From assembly GCA_020829485.1 (NCBI GenBank), contig JAIVFU010000237.1:1-6964 (forward strand): DNA of 6,964 nt, read 5' to 3'. Origin of the DNA: Nostoc sp. CHAB 5834. Lineage in GTDB: Bacteria > Cyanobacteriota > Cyanobacteriia > Cyanobacteriales > Nostocaceae. The position numbers and the translations under genes are program-made. Every line of letters starts with the position of its first letter. Position 1 is the first letter of the stretch. Shown piece after piece: positions 1 to 5,223 of the stretch. The notes beneath the pieces were generated by a model, which had not been told where the DNA came from, ran no database searches, and was given only the letters and a program-made list of their open reading frames with translations.

Positions 1-769
1 CCTCAATAGCTAAGAGAATATCTCGGTCGGTATCCCTAATTTTTGCTCTTGTTCTTCCTGGCCCAATTAACTCATAACCATCTCTCTCTAATTCATCATA
101 GATGCGAATCTTTTTGGCTATGTCTTTGTTAACTGACAAATAAAGTTCGTATCCAGAGGGTAAATCTCTCAAACCAGTTTTACGAACAATCATAAAGCTA
201 AAATCTTTCAGATCGAGCAGACCTTTGATTAACCTTTCTGTGTCATCATTTTCTTGATTATAATAAACAATGTCGCGATCACTATTAACTAATAAAACTG
301 CACCATGACCATTAATGCCCCACTTCCAATCAGCTTTCTGGGGATTATCTTCTTCAATAACTCCATCCCGATCTGCATCAATATCTAGACAAACCCGAAC
401 AACAGTTAACTTCAGTTGTATAAGACTTAGCTGACGACCATTACCATCTTGAAAGCTGATTTGCAAAGAACGGTCTTTGATTTGATCGCTAAAGGTTCTT
501 GACAATAGATTAATTTCTGGAAATTGTTCGATAGAAAGAGGGGTTTGTGTAGAAACTATTTGGTCGGGATTAGTAAAAATTTCAACTTCTCCACTAGTGT
601 TTAAAATTACAAATTGACTTTGGGGAGGAGCTAGGTTTTTTAAAGAGATTTGCACTGGCTGATCGACAATTAGAACATCCTCATAGTTTTGGCTTCTTTC
701 TTTAGAAGCTGAACGACGCTCATCAAATCTTTCAAGTTCTAATATTTTTCTCATAACCATAATGACCAT
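1..769 (-). CDS. Protein-arginine deiminase (PAD) family protein, N-terminal part, cut by window edge
   Basis: The frame is open from 769 to the left edge, about 256 codons. PADs hydrolyse peptidyl-arginine to citrulline with calcium as activator. Numbering from the ATG at 769, residues ~127-133 read CLDIDAD, followed by RDGVIEEDNP, a W-K-W-G at ~148-151, and GAVLLVNSDRD at ~156-166. This closely matches the calcium-binding middle domain of animal PADs (LDVDADRNG, then WTWG, then ILLVNCDR). The aspartates at ~129, 131 and 133 and N162, D164 and D166 correspond to calcium ligands. Residues ~1-120 would be the N-terminal cupredoxin-like PAD domain, and their length fits the animal layout. The catalytic domain (Asp/His/Cys) lies beyond the window, so activity cannot be judged. 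In-frame ATGs at 769, 760 and 754 are possible starts; TAA lies directly upstream of 769 and no clear ribosome site is seen. The family call is strong; the start is uncertain. Confidence 0.88.
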   Translation of the reverse strand, partial: MVIMVMRKILELERFDERRSASKERSQNYEDVLIVDQPVQISLKNLAPPQSQFVILNTSGEVEIFTNPDQIVSTQTPLSIEQFPEINLLSRTFSDQIKDRSLQISFQDGNGRQLSLIQLKLTVVRVCLDIDADRDGVIEEDNPQKADWKWGINGHGAVLLVNSDRDIVYYNQENDDTERLIKGLLDLKDFSFMIVRKTGLRDLPSGYELYLSVNKDIAKKIRIYDELERDGYELIGPGRTRAKIRDTDRDILLAIE

Positions 770-789
770 TTAAGTTAATCTATTTTTAC

Positions 790-892
790 TACAGCACTTC
801 TGGCAGCTATGAGATACATCCTCAAAACTGAAAGCTATGCTAGGAGGAGGCAAGGATAAAAACTGTATTGTATAATAGCGGGAAGCGCTGTA
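790..892. repeat. MITE-like element with short inverted ends flanked by TA
   Basis: The stretch begins TA-CAGCACTTC (790-800) and ends GAAGCGCTG-TA (882-892). These nine-base arms are inverted copies with one mismatch, and the similarity continues inward as GCTAT (805-809) against ATAGC on the other arm. The flanking TA could be a target duplication, as made by IS630/Tc1-mariner-type transposases. No coding frame is inside. It ends about 20 bases upstream of the deiminase start, and its minus strand holds TATTATACAAT, which could act as a -10 for that gene. This is an inference; a single copy cannot prove mobility. Confidence 0.4.
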
Positions 893-1006
893 TTTCCTTT
901 ATCCTATAACTATTATTAAAGATTGATAATCATTTAATTGATAAATATTACTGATACCTCAGCGCACTTTTGTACCCTTCCCGGAACTGCAAATTTAACT
1001 GAAATT

Positions 1007-1127
1007 ATGAGAATGTTGGCAGGCAAAGCGACTTATGACTTTAAAAATTCCCTATTTGGTGGAAGTTTAATTAGAAGCAGAAACGGTTAATACAGACCAA
1101 ATAGGTGGTAATCATTCACAACAATGA
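1007..1127 (+). pseudogene. Degenerate copy of a Gly/Asn-rich NLR-type leader motif, frameshifted
   Basis: Starting at ATG 1007, the frame reads into FKNSLFGGSLI (to 1072) and then hits a stop. Shifting by one base, the frame continues as AETVNTDQIGG and ends at TGA 1125-1127. Joined, this parallels the intact motif about 130 bases downstream (NAQFGGGLINADTVN, then GGDIY). The fit implies a single-base insertion around 1073-1076. The two copies match at protein level but differ widely in DNA, so they are not a recent duplication. The pattern of short Gly/Asn-rich repeats is what one sees at the extreme N-terminus of many cyanobacterial NACHT/NB-ARC or related signalling proteins. No effector or ATPase domain follows. 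Confidence 0.45.
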
Positions 1128-1152
1128 CGCTTAAACCTGCCCAAACCGACCC

Positions 1153-1416
1153 ATGCACGACTCACAAGACCCAAAGCAAGTCAGCAACGACTTACGCAAT
1201 GCCCAGTTTGGCGGTGGGTTAATCAACGCTGACACAGTAAACTCTGGGCGAGTTGGCGGCGACATCTACAACATTCATCTTGGGCAGCAGACGGCGGTAT
1301 CAGGTAATTCAGTCCAATCGCAGAATCAAAGAGAGCGATCGCTTCAGAGTACTCTTTTGGGTATGTGCGCTCACTCGATTCGGACACAATTGCGGCATTT
1401 AAATCGGTGTTGTTGA
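1153..1416 (+). pseudogene. Orphan N-terminal leader of an NLR-like/signalling protein, truncated
   Basis: The 87-codon frame opens with a charged segment, then residues ~13-44 carry NDLRNAQFGGGLINADTVN, SGRVGGDIYNIHLG and a Gln/Ser/Asn linker. I associate this leader with the N-termini of cyanobacterial multidomain signalling proteins (NACHT, NB-ARC, TIR, caspase-like). It also resembles bacterial amyloid signalling motifs, which couple NLR sensors to effectors. Convincing coding ends near residue 60 (about 1335); the remaining codons are antisense to an opposing gene fragment and end in a Cys/His/Leu-rich tail with no recognisable domain. No ribosome site is evident before 1153. It is either a remnant left after the body of the gene was lost or, less likely, a free-standing small protein. 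Confidence 0.45.
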
Positions 1417-1532
1417 CCAAAAGCCTCTCACCATCAGCAAAGGTAACAATCTGTTGCCATCCCCTCAGTTTTTTGCTCTTTAATACTGCCGATTTTGGAT
1501 GCAAATGAATTAAATAATCGAAGCATATTCAT
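1320..1532 (-). pseudogene. Unrecognised minus-strand gene fragment, apparently frameshifted
   Basis: Reading right to left, ATGs at 1532 and 1526 (GGAG at 1535-1538) open a frame giving MLRLFNSFASKIGSIKEQ and then stop. One frame over, from about 1462 to 1320, comes GWQQIVTFADGERLL, then VNNTDLNAAIVSESS and YPKEYSEAIALFDSAIG. Both parts have protein-like composition, and a one-base slip in the CCCC run at 1461-1464 would join them. Downstream of about 1320 the frame runs antisense to the leader motif and loses plausibility. I do not recognise the family. It could instead be read from TTG at 1504 without a frameshift. Nothing suggests a functional product. Confidence 0.4.
1335..1342. repeat. 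HIP1 octamer GCGATCGC
   Basis: This perfect HIP1 palindrome, a marker of cyanobacterial genomes, sits where coding evidence switches from plus strand (leader motif) to minus strand (opposing fragment). Confidence 0.9.
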
Positions 1533-1653
1533 AGCTCCAGAATTGTGTTTACCTTCAATAATTAGTGATGGTTGCTATTAATATGTGACTGGTTTTGATA
1601 CTGCTACTCCATTTGTAGTAGATAAATTTCACATTGTGATAGCGCAAATCGCC

Positions 1654-1680
1654 CACTGTAGGCGATCGCTTACGGCAGTG
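1654..1680. repeat. Imperfect inverted repeat around a HIP1 octamer
   Basis: CACTG (1654-1658) pairs with CAGTG (1676-1680), and the arms continue towards a central GCGATCGC (1662-1669) with a three-base bulge. This looks like a small cyanobacterial palindromic repeat. It has no T-run, so it is not a classical terminator. Confidence 0.5.
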
Positions 1681-1755
1681 TCTAACTTTTAAGAAAAAGA
1701 TTACCGAAGCTTAACTCGCTCTAAGATATAAGCCAATTATTTTGAGAGAGACTTT

Positions 1756-1762
1756 AGAGAAG
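1756..1762 (+). promoter_or_regulatory. Ribosome binding site for the GDPD-like gene
   Basis: AGAGAAG lies seven bases before ATG 1770. It supports that start over the out-of-frame ATG at 1765. Confidence 0.5.
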
Positions 1763-1769
1763 ATATGCC

Positions 1770-2765
1770 ATGAAAAGTCTCATTCGCACATTGGCTGTTG
1801 GTGTCATCGCAGCAAGCTGTTATGTCGGTCATGCCTATGCCGATACAGTTATAAGTCCGCTTGATAAGTCTATACCACGCACCCATGCTCATAACGACTA
1901 TGAACATGAGTACCCACTCTTCGATGCCCTCCACAACGGTTTCATCAGTGTTGAGGCTGATATCTGGCTCTACGGCACACAGTTGCGCGTTGCCCACGAC
2001 CCAGTTACCGAACCCACGACACTGCCAACGATTGAGGATTTATACCTGACACCATTGCGAGACTTGGCAGTTAAGGTAAACAACGGTGGCATTTACGCCG
2101 ATGGTACACCTCTACTTTTGTTGGTTGACATTAAGAGTGAGGATGTTTCAACCTACGAGCGCCTACACAATGTCCTAACCAACTATGCAGTTGACAATCC
2201 CGGACTGTTCACTACTTACACCAAAAACGCCTCTGGTGGCTACGACACGCAAAAGGGAGCGGTTAATGTCATCATCTCAGGTAATCGACCACGAGATTAT
2301 ATGCTCTCCCAAGATTTGCGCTACGCCGCCTATGATGGCCGTGCTGACGACATAGGCAAAGACATCGCACCTGAGTTCATCCCCTTAATCAGTGGCAACT
2401 GGAACACTTTCTTTAATGGCTCACTAGCTTGGGACGGTACTGGCACCATCCCTGATGACACCAAATCAGCCCTAGACGATATTGTGGCTCAGGTACATAG
2501 TGAGAACAAAATCCTGCGCTTCTGGAATCTGCCTATTGATGCACCTAGCGTTTGGGGGCCGCTCTACGATGCCAATGTTGACCTAATTAATACTGATAAT
2601 CTCACTGGTTTATCTACATACATCCAATCGCGTCAAACACAGGCAGTACCAGAGCCGTCGTTGAGTATCGCGCTTTTGGCTGTTTTGGGTACCTCGCTGC
2701 TGCTCAAACGCAGGCCGCAGTCTCAATCTCTTATCGACCCCAAAGCTAACAAGGTAAACCAATAA
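1770..2765 (+). CDS. Exported GDPD/PI-PLC-superfamily phosphodiesterase with PEP-CTERM tail
   Basis: The 331-residue protein has a signal peptide (residues 1-24, cleavage after HAYA). The body carries superfamily signatures: HAHNDYEHEYPLFDAL (39-54), SVEADIW (60-66) and LRVAHD (72-77). These supply the His/Asn and Glu-x-Asp groups expected at the active site; VDIK (119-122) and FWNLP (251-255) belong to later strands. The HxHNDY pattern is closest to the AIM6-like/uncharacterised branch rather than classical GlpQ. Residues 292-315 (AVPEPSLSIALLAVLG, then a hydrophobic stretch, then KRR) form a VPEP-type PEP-CTERM signal for exosortase processing. Unusually, 16 polar residues follow the basic cluster. 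Likely role: hydrolysis of a phosphodiester (glycerophospho- or inositol-phospholipid type) outside the cytoplasm. The exact substrate is unknown. It is a single gene with its own terminator. Confidence 0.88.
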   Translation: MKSLIRTLAVGVIAASCYVGHAYADTVISPLDKSIPRTHAHNDYEHEYPLFDALHNGFISVEADIWLYGTQLRVAHDPVTEPTTLPTIEDLYLTPLRDLAVKVNNGGIYADGTPLLLLVDIKSEDVSTYERLHNVLTNYAVDNPGLFTTYTKNASGGYDTQKGAVNVIISGNRPRDYMLSQDLRYAAYDGRADDIGKDIAPEFIPLISGNWNTFFNGSLAWDGTGTIPDDTKSALDDIVAQVHSENKILRFWNLPIDAPSVWGPLYDANVDLINTDNLTGLSTYIQSRQTQAVPEPSLSIALLAVLGTSLLLKRRPQSQSLIDPKANKVNQ

Positions 2766-2833
2766 AGCACATAGCTGATGCAATTTGATCTCCATGCTAT
2801 AATTTTCCCCCAAAACTGAGAAACTAAGGGAGT

Positions 2834-2866
2834 ATGCCAAAATTTCAAAAAATCAACCTCACCTGA
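2834..2866 (+). CDS. Possible ten-codon leader peptide inside a terminator-ended transcript
   Basis: ATG 2834 is preceded by AAGGGAG (2827-2832) and encodes MPKFQKINLT, stopping at TGA 2864-2866 in the loop of the terminator hairpin. A TATAAT lies at 2798-2803. Together these could form a very short transcript. The spacing of the ribosome site is tight and no -35 is seen, so chance is a serious alternative. Confidence 0.15.
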   Translation: MPKFQKINLT

Positions 2867-2880
2867 CTCGTGGGGTTTTT
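2847..2880 (+). terminator. Rho-independent terminator after the GDPD-like gene
   Basis: AACCTCAC (2855-2862) pairs with GTGGGGTT (2870-2877) with one G-T pair and a seven-base loop. An A-run precedes the stem and TTTTT ends it (2876-2880). It lies about 80 bases past the stop at 2765. Confidence 0.7.
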
Positions 2881-2920
2881 GTTATGTCTGATGATAGGTA
2901 ATACTGTCAACCCACATTCA

Positions 2921-2928
2921 GCGATCGC
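2921..2928. repeat. HIP1 octamer GCGATCGC
   Basis: A perfect HIP1 copy in the non-coding stretch between the GDPD-like gene and the phoD remnant. Confidence 0.9.
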
Positions 2929-2973
2929 TTGTGACAAAGCAGTACACTGGTACTATACCGAAAATTCCCAACT

Positions 2974-3033
2974 GTGATACCGATAGCGTAGCGTTAGCGA
3001 CGCAGGAGCGTCACAGCCAGCCGCAGGCATCAC
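2974..3033. repeat. Short palindromic interspersed repeat of Nostoc type
   Basis: The 60-bp element begins GTGATACC (2974-2981) and ends GGCATCAC (3026-3033), inverted copies with one mismatch. Inside are GCGTAGCGTTAGCGACGC and GGAGCGTCAC, the GC-rich chained palindromes common between genes in Nostoc-like genomes. The composition contrasts with the AT-rich flanks. It is non-coding. Confidence 0.7.
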
Positions 3034-3104
3034 TTAAGGACTGCATCTGCTCGCATTCTTCAGACAAGTATTTGTAAGACTGATTGTGAATAAATTATTG
3101 CAAT

Positions 3105-3134
3105 ATTAATAACTTCTTAAGCCCTAATTAAACC
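3105..3134 (+). promoter_or_regulatory. Candidate Pho box (three 8-bp units at 11-bp spacing)
   Basis: ATTAATAA (3105-3112), CTTAAGCC (3116-3123) and ATTAAACC (3127-3134) are separated by three bases each, so the TTAA cores repeat every 11 bases. This is the layout of cyanobacterial PhoB/SphR operators (units like CTTAACCT). Two more TTAA units at 3146 and 3155 are out of phase. It lies 90-120 bases before the phoD start. The region is AT-rich, so TTAA alone is weak; regular spacing plus a phosphatase gene downstream make it credible. Confidence 0.5.
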
Positions 3135-3170
3135 CGATTTGGTAATTAATCTTGTTAATAACTAGATGGT

Positions 3171-3219
3171 TATTATTTAGGTTTTTTATTCCCTTTTATT
3201 GTATAAATCTCAACAAGGA
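3171..3219 (+). promoter_or_regulatory. phoD: Candidate -10 elements and ribosome site for the phoD remnant
   Basis: TATTAT (3171-3176) and TATAAA (3202-3207) are possible -10 boxes without a good -35, as expected for an activated promoter. AAGGA (3215-3219) lies five bases before ATG 3225 and fixes that start. Confidence 0.5.
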
Positions 3220-3224
3220 CTTTT

Positions 3225-3560
3225 ATGGAGCGTGTACATTTCCAGGGCTTGCTATCCACTACAGCAAAGCGGCGACGCTTTCTGCTCGGTGCCGGCACAT
3301 TGACCGCAAGCGCTATTGCTAGTCTTTGGACTCATAAAGTTGTTGCACTGTCAAGATTCTCTGCCTATCCCTTCAGCCTTGGTGTTGCTTCTGGCGATCC
3401 TTTACCAGATAGTGTGGTGCTATGGACGCGGCTGGCTCCAGATCCCTTAAATGGTGGCGGTATGCCGCAGGTGAATGTACCAGTACCAAGCATCACGACA
3501 GTCGCGCAAATTACCTATACTTATTTTCAGATGTTATCCTCATACCAGCACGTAGAATAG
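3225..3560 (+). pseudogene. phoD: PhoD-type alkaline phosphatase, N-terminal stub
   Basis: The frame begins with a twin-arginine signal ([10 protein letters not shown] at 15-24, then an Ala-rich hydrophobic stretch). The conserved start of PhoD follows: [20 protein letters not shown] (50-69) and [12 protein letters not shown] (70-81). PhoD enzymes are exported metal-dependent phosphomonoesterases/phosphodiesterases of roughly 500 residues. Here family similarity stops after VNVPV (about residue 87, base 3485). The next ~24 codons are unrelated and end at TAG. All metal-binding and catalytic residues are missing, so no active enzyme can be made. The rest of the gene is not found downstream in the window. 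Ribosome site, start and export signal remain intact, and a Pho box lies upstream. The break looks like a deletion or rearrangement rather than a simple frameshift. Confidence 0.8.
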
Positions 3561-3587
3561 AGGCAAAAAACATAATCTTATTAGCAC

Positions 3588-3797
3588 CTATTTTAATAAT
3601 TCGGTTGCTTCTTTCAATACTTGAGTGATTTCCGATTTCTGAGAACTAATCACATCATTTGGCAAATGCTTGTGATGCGGAAAAGTAGAGATATCAGGAA
3701 AGTGCGGCGTACTATCATAACGAAATACCAAGCAATTTCGTTCATCCTGAAAATGGTAGCGATAATCAAGAGGCCATTGTGGAGAACTGCCATAATC
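3588..3797 (-). pseudogene. C-terminal fragment of a TumE/DUF6516-type toxin-like protein
   Basis: On the minus strand the frame gives WPLDYRYHFQDERN, CLVFRYDSTPHFPDI and STFPHHKHLPNDVI, ending with a helix (QVLKEATELLK) and TAG at 3588-3590. The pattern YxYHxQD...LVFRYDxxPH followed by FPHHKHLP is characteristic of the DUF6516/TumE toxin-antitoxin family, whose members are about 100-130 residues and work with a partner antitoxin. Only ~69 residues remain. There is an in-frame TAA at 3798-3800, the N-terminal strands are missing and no ATG is available. The residues before that TAA (ENQDSDDDSS) do not match the family. No antitoxin partner is recognisable nearby. It lies antisense to any transcript from the phoD promoter. 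Confidence 0.6.
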
Positions 3798-3803
3798 TTA
3801 ACT

Positions 3804-3811
3804 GCGATCGC
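3804..3811. repeat. HIP1 octamer GCGATCGC
   Basis: A perfect HIP1 copy just upstream (minus-strand sense) of the TumE-like fragment. Confidence 0.9.
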
Positions 3812-3961
3812 TAGAGCTATCATCATCGCTATCTTGATTTTCCAAAGAAAGAACTAACTAGCCATCCATCACGCTTACCGAAGAGTAAATTCTTTGGCCA
3901 TCATGAAATGCGTTTTAGCCTTGCACAGCATTAAAACTGCCCAAAACAACTCATACCAAAC

Positions 3962-4807
3962 TTGAAAGACCACAAGCAAGCCTTCTTTAACAACGGATAT
4001 AACGTTCTGATTCCTTTACAACCCGGACATGGACACTCAGGTAACTGGAATCGTCAAAATCCTCCACCACTACCAACAGATATTCAGATATATCAACAAT
4101 TTCTGCTCAAATGGTTGCAGATTGCAAAAACGCTAGGCCAACAAGTTGTAATTGGTGGATTGTCAACAGGTGGAACTTTAGCTGCTTGGTTAGCTTTAGA
4201 GCATCCCCAGGAGATTGACAGCACTTTATTGTTCACGCCTTTTTTAGCTAGTCGTTACTCACTATTAGATCAACTTATCAAAATCCTACCAATTTACTTT
4301 GAATGGTTTAACAAAGATGCATCTGGCAATTTTGGTTATAAAGGTTTTTGTCTCAAGGCATTACGGATATTTCTTCAGTTGGGAGGGGAAGTTTCAGAAA
4401 AGGCTCAAGGCTGTGTTTCCGCTCCTATTTTAATGGTCTGTAGTGAAGCAGATCGCGCTGTTAACCTTTCCAAACAACAAGATTTTTTCCGAAAGGTAGT
4501 TAAACAGCAACCGAAATCCTGGTATTACTGTTTCGATGATTCGCTTCACATTGAACACCGAATGATGACAAAACTGGAAGACAATGATTATGAGGAGCTG
4601 GTAATTACTCTTGCTAAAGCATTTGTTGAGACTGATTTGACTTGGGTAGAGTTCGAGCAAATAGCAAAGCAGATAACGCAGGGACAAACCTATGACCAAA
4701 TTATGCTCAAACTGAACTTTGATGGACAAGTTTCTCAACAGCTATCTGCAATGATGACTCAAGCTTTTGGCTGTGAGCATCTTAAGTGCATTAATCCAGA
4801 TTCCTAA
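3962..4807 (+). CDS. Alpha/beta hydrolase (serine hydrolase), N-terminus missing
   Basis: From a TTG at 3962, 281 residues are open. GYNVLIPLQPGHGHSG (12-27) is the conserved loop after the second core strand. VVIGGLSTGG (62-71) is the nucleophile elbow with Ser68, SEADRAV (161-167) supplies the acid Asp164, and SLHIEHR (194-200) the base His196 or His199. The catalytic triad and C-terminus are therefore present. A full-length member needs an earlier strand ending in a His-Gly oxyanion-hole motif before residue 1. Upstream, the frame meets TAA at 3932-3934 and contains nothing like it, and there is no ribosome site. The gene has probably lost ~20-60 N-terminal codons and may be a pseudogene. 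The family resembles carboxylesterase/S33-type lipases; substrate unknown. Confidence 0.7.
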   Translation: MKDHKQAFFNNGYNVLIPLQPGHGHSGNWNRQNPPPLPTDIQIYQQFLLKWLQIAKTLGQQVVIGGLSTGGTLAAWLALEHPQEIDSTLLFTPFLASRYSLLDQLIKILPIYFEWFNKDASGNFGYKGFCLKALRIFLQLGGEVSEKAQGCVSAPILMVCSEADRAVNLSKQQDFFRKVVKQQPKSWYYCFDDSLHIEHRMMTKLEDNDYEELVITLAKAFVETDLTWVEFEQIAKQITQGQTYDQIMLKLNFDGQVSQQLSAMMTQAFGCEHLKCINPDS

Positions 4808-5222
4808 ACCCACGGTCTTCGTTGAAATGCCCAATGTCGCAGCAATTGACCGTACTCTGTAGAGCCATCGCTCTTTCTTATTTCCTTGCGCTTAATGCCT
4901 GCTGACTTAATTGCATCACAATATTTTGGGGCAATGGGTCTACGACACCATCAGTAGGCAGAGATTTAATAAAAGCTGTTACCTCTTCTTGGGTTTGATA
5001 TTTTCCCTCACTCCAAGCCGAAGCCATCTGTTTAGCCACTCTATTAGCATCCTCTCGCTGATTATGGGCAGTAATGCACTGGATATCATGACCAGTAAAT
5101 GATTCCAAGTCTGCCAACGCTTCGTAACAGGATGCTGTAGAATGCCTGTAGTGGCATTGCTGATTGCGTTATGAAAACGATTGTGCATTCCGGTGAAAAT
5201 TCTTGTAGAGACGTAAAATTTT
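4808..5222. other. Region between hydrolase and sulfite oxidase
   Basis: It holds the minus-strand hypothetical fragment (4878-5117). A small hairpin AATGCC...GGCATT at 5141-5158 lacks a T-run. No clear promoter for the sulfite oxidase is visible. Confidence 0.4.
4878..5117 (-). CDS. Hypothetical protein, probably 5'-truncated
   Basis: I do not recognise this 79-residue frame. It is hydrophilic and probably helical: ADLESFTGHDIQCITAHNQR, then EDANRVAKQMASAWSEG, QEEVTAFIKSLP and a tail MQLSQQALSARK. Amino-acid use looks like a real soluble protein. The frame stays open upstream to a stop at 5169-5171, adding protein-like residues (HSTASCYEALADLE), yet no ATG occurs before residue 31. The TTG at 5117 has no ribosome site. 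The neighbouring minus frame (NAISNATTGILQHPVTKRWQ) overlaps the same upstream bases, so a frameshift there is possible. It converges on the hydrolase, 70 bases apart. Likely a C-terminal remnant or a small gene with a mis-assigned start. Confidence 0.4.
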   Translation of the reverse strand: MADLESFTGHDIQCITAHNQREDANRVAKQMASAWSEGKYQTQEEVTAFIKSLPTDGVVDPLPQNIVMQLSQQALSARK

Positions 5223-5223
5223 A
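5204..5223. repeat. Half of a palindromic GTAGAGACG repeat at the gene start
   Basis: TGTAGAGACG (5204-5213) is followed by the palindrome TAAAATTTTA (5214-5223). In Nostoc-like genomes this arm often occurs with its mirror (CGTCTCTACA). Here the mirror is replaced by the sulfite oxidase coding sequence, the last A being the first base of its ATG. Confidence 0.35.

Larger units (their letters stand above)
1533..1769. other. Intergenic stretch upstream of the GDPD-like gene
   Basis: I see no convincing gene here. It contains the HIP1-centred hairpin at 1654-1680 and a small CTACT...AGTAG inverted repeat near 1604-1622. A possible -10 (TATAAG) lies near 1727 without a recognisable -35. A single CTTAACTC near 1710 resembles one Pho-box unit, but no properly spaced second and third units follow. 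Confidence 0.4.
3561..3961. other. Mostly non-coding debris between phoD stub and hydrolase
   Basis: Apart from the antisense TumE-like piece, this stretch shows no plausible gene. Plus-strand frames here are antisense shadows or short. One frame, 3815-3934 (39 codons ending SLAQH), has protein-like composition but no start or recognisable family. Confidence 0.45.

Noticed and set aside
871..876. Plus-strand TATAAT as a promoter for the leader fragments
   Set aside because: There is no -35 at proper spacing, and it lies inside the putative MITE, more than 130 bases from the first frame.
925..934. Possible Fur box (GATAATCATT)
   Set aside because: Only about half of the 19-bp consensus is met in very AT-rich DNA, and no iron-related gene is adjacent.
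1700..1735. Pho box upstream of the GDPD-like gene
   Set aside because: Only one unit (CTTAACTC) is good; flanking units at 11-bp spacing do not hold the TTAA core.
2610..2840. Minus-strand 76-codon frame with hydrophobic N-terminus
   Set aside because: Most of it is antisense to the PEP-CTERM end of the GDPD-like gene, and it crosses the transmembrane and terminator regions with no family match.
3621..3857. Plus-strand 78-codon Ile-rich frame
   Set aside because: It is the antisense shadow of the TumE-like fragment, with biased Ile/Arg/Lys content.
3815..3934. Plus-strand 39-codon frame before the hydrolase as its missing N-terminus
   Set aside because: It is in the same frame but ends in TAA at 3932-3934 and lacks a His-Gly motif or hydrophobic core strand.
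4430..4738. Minus-strand 102-codon frame inside the hydrolase
   Set aside because: It is antisense to a region with clear hydrolase motifs, with Leu/Ile/Phe-rich shadow composition.
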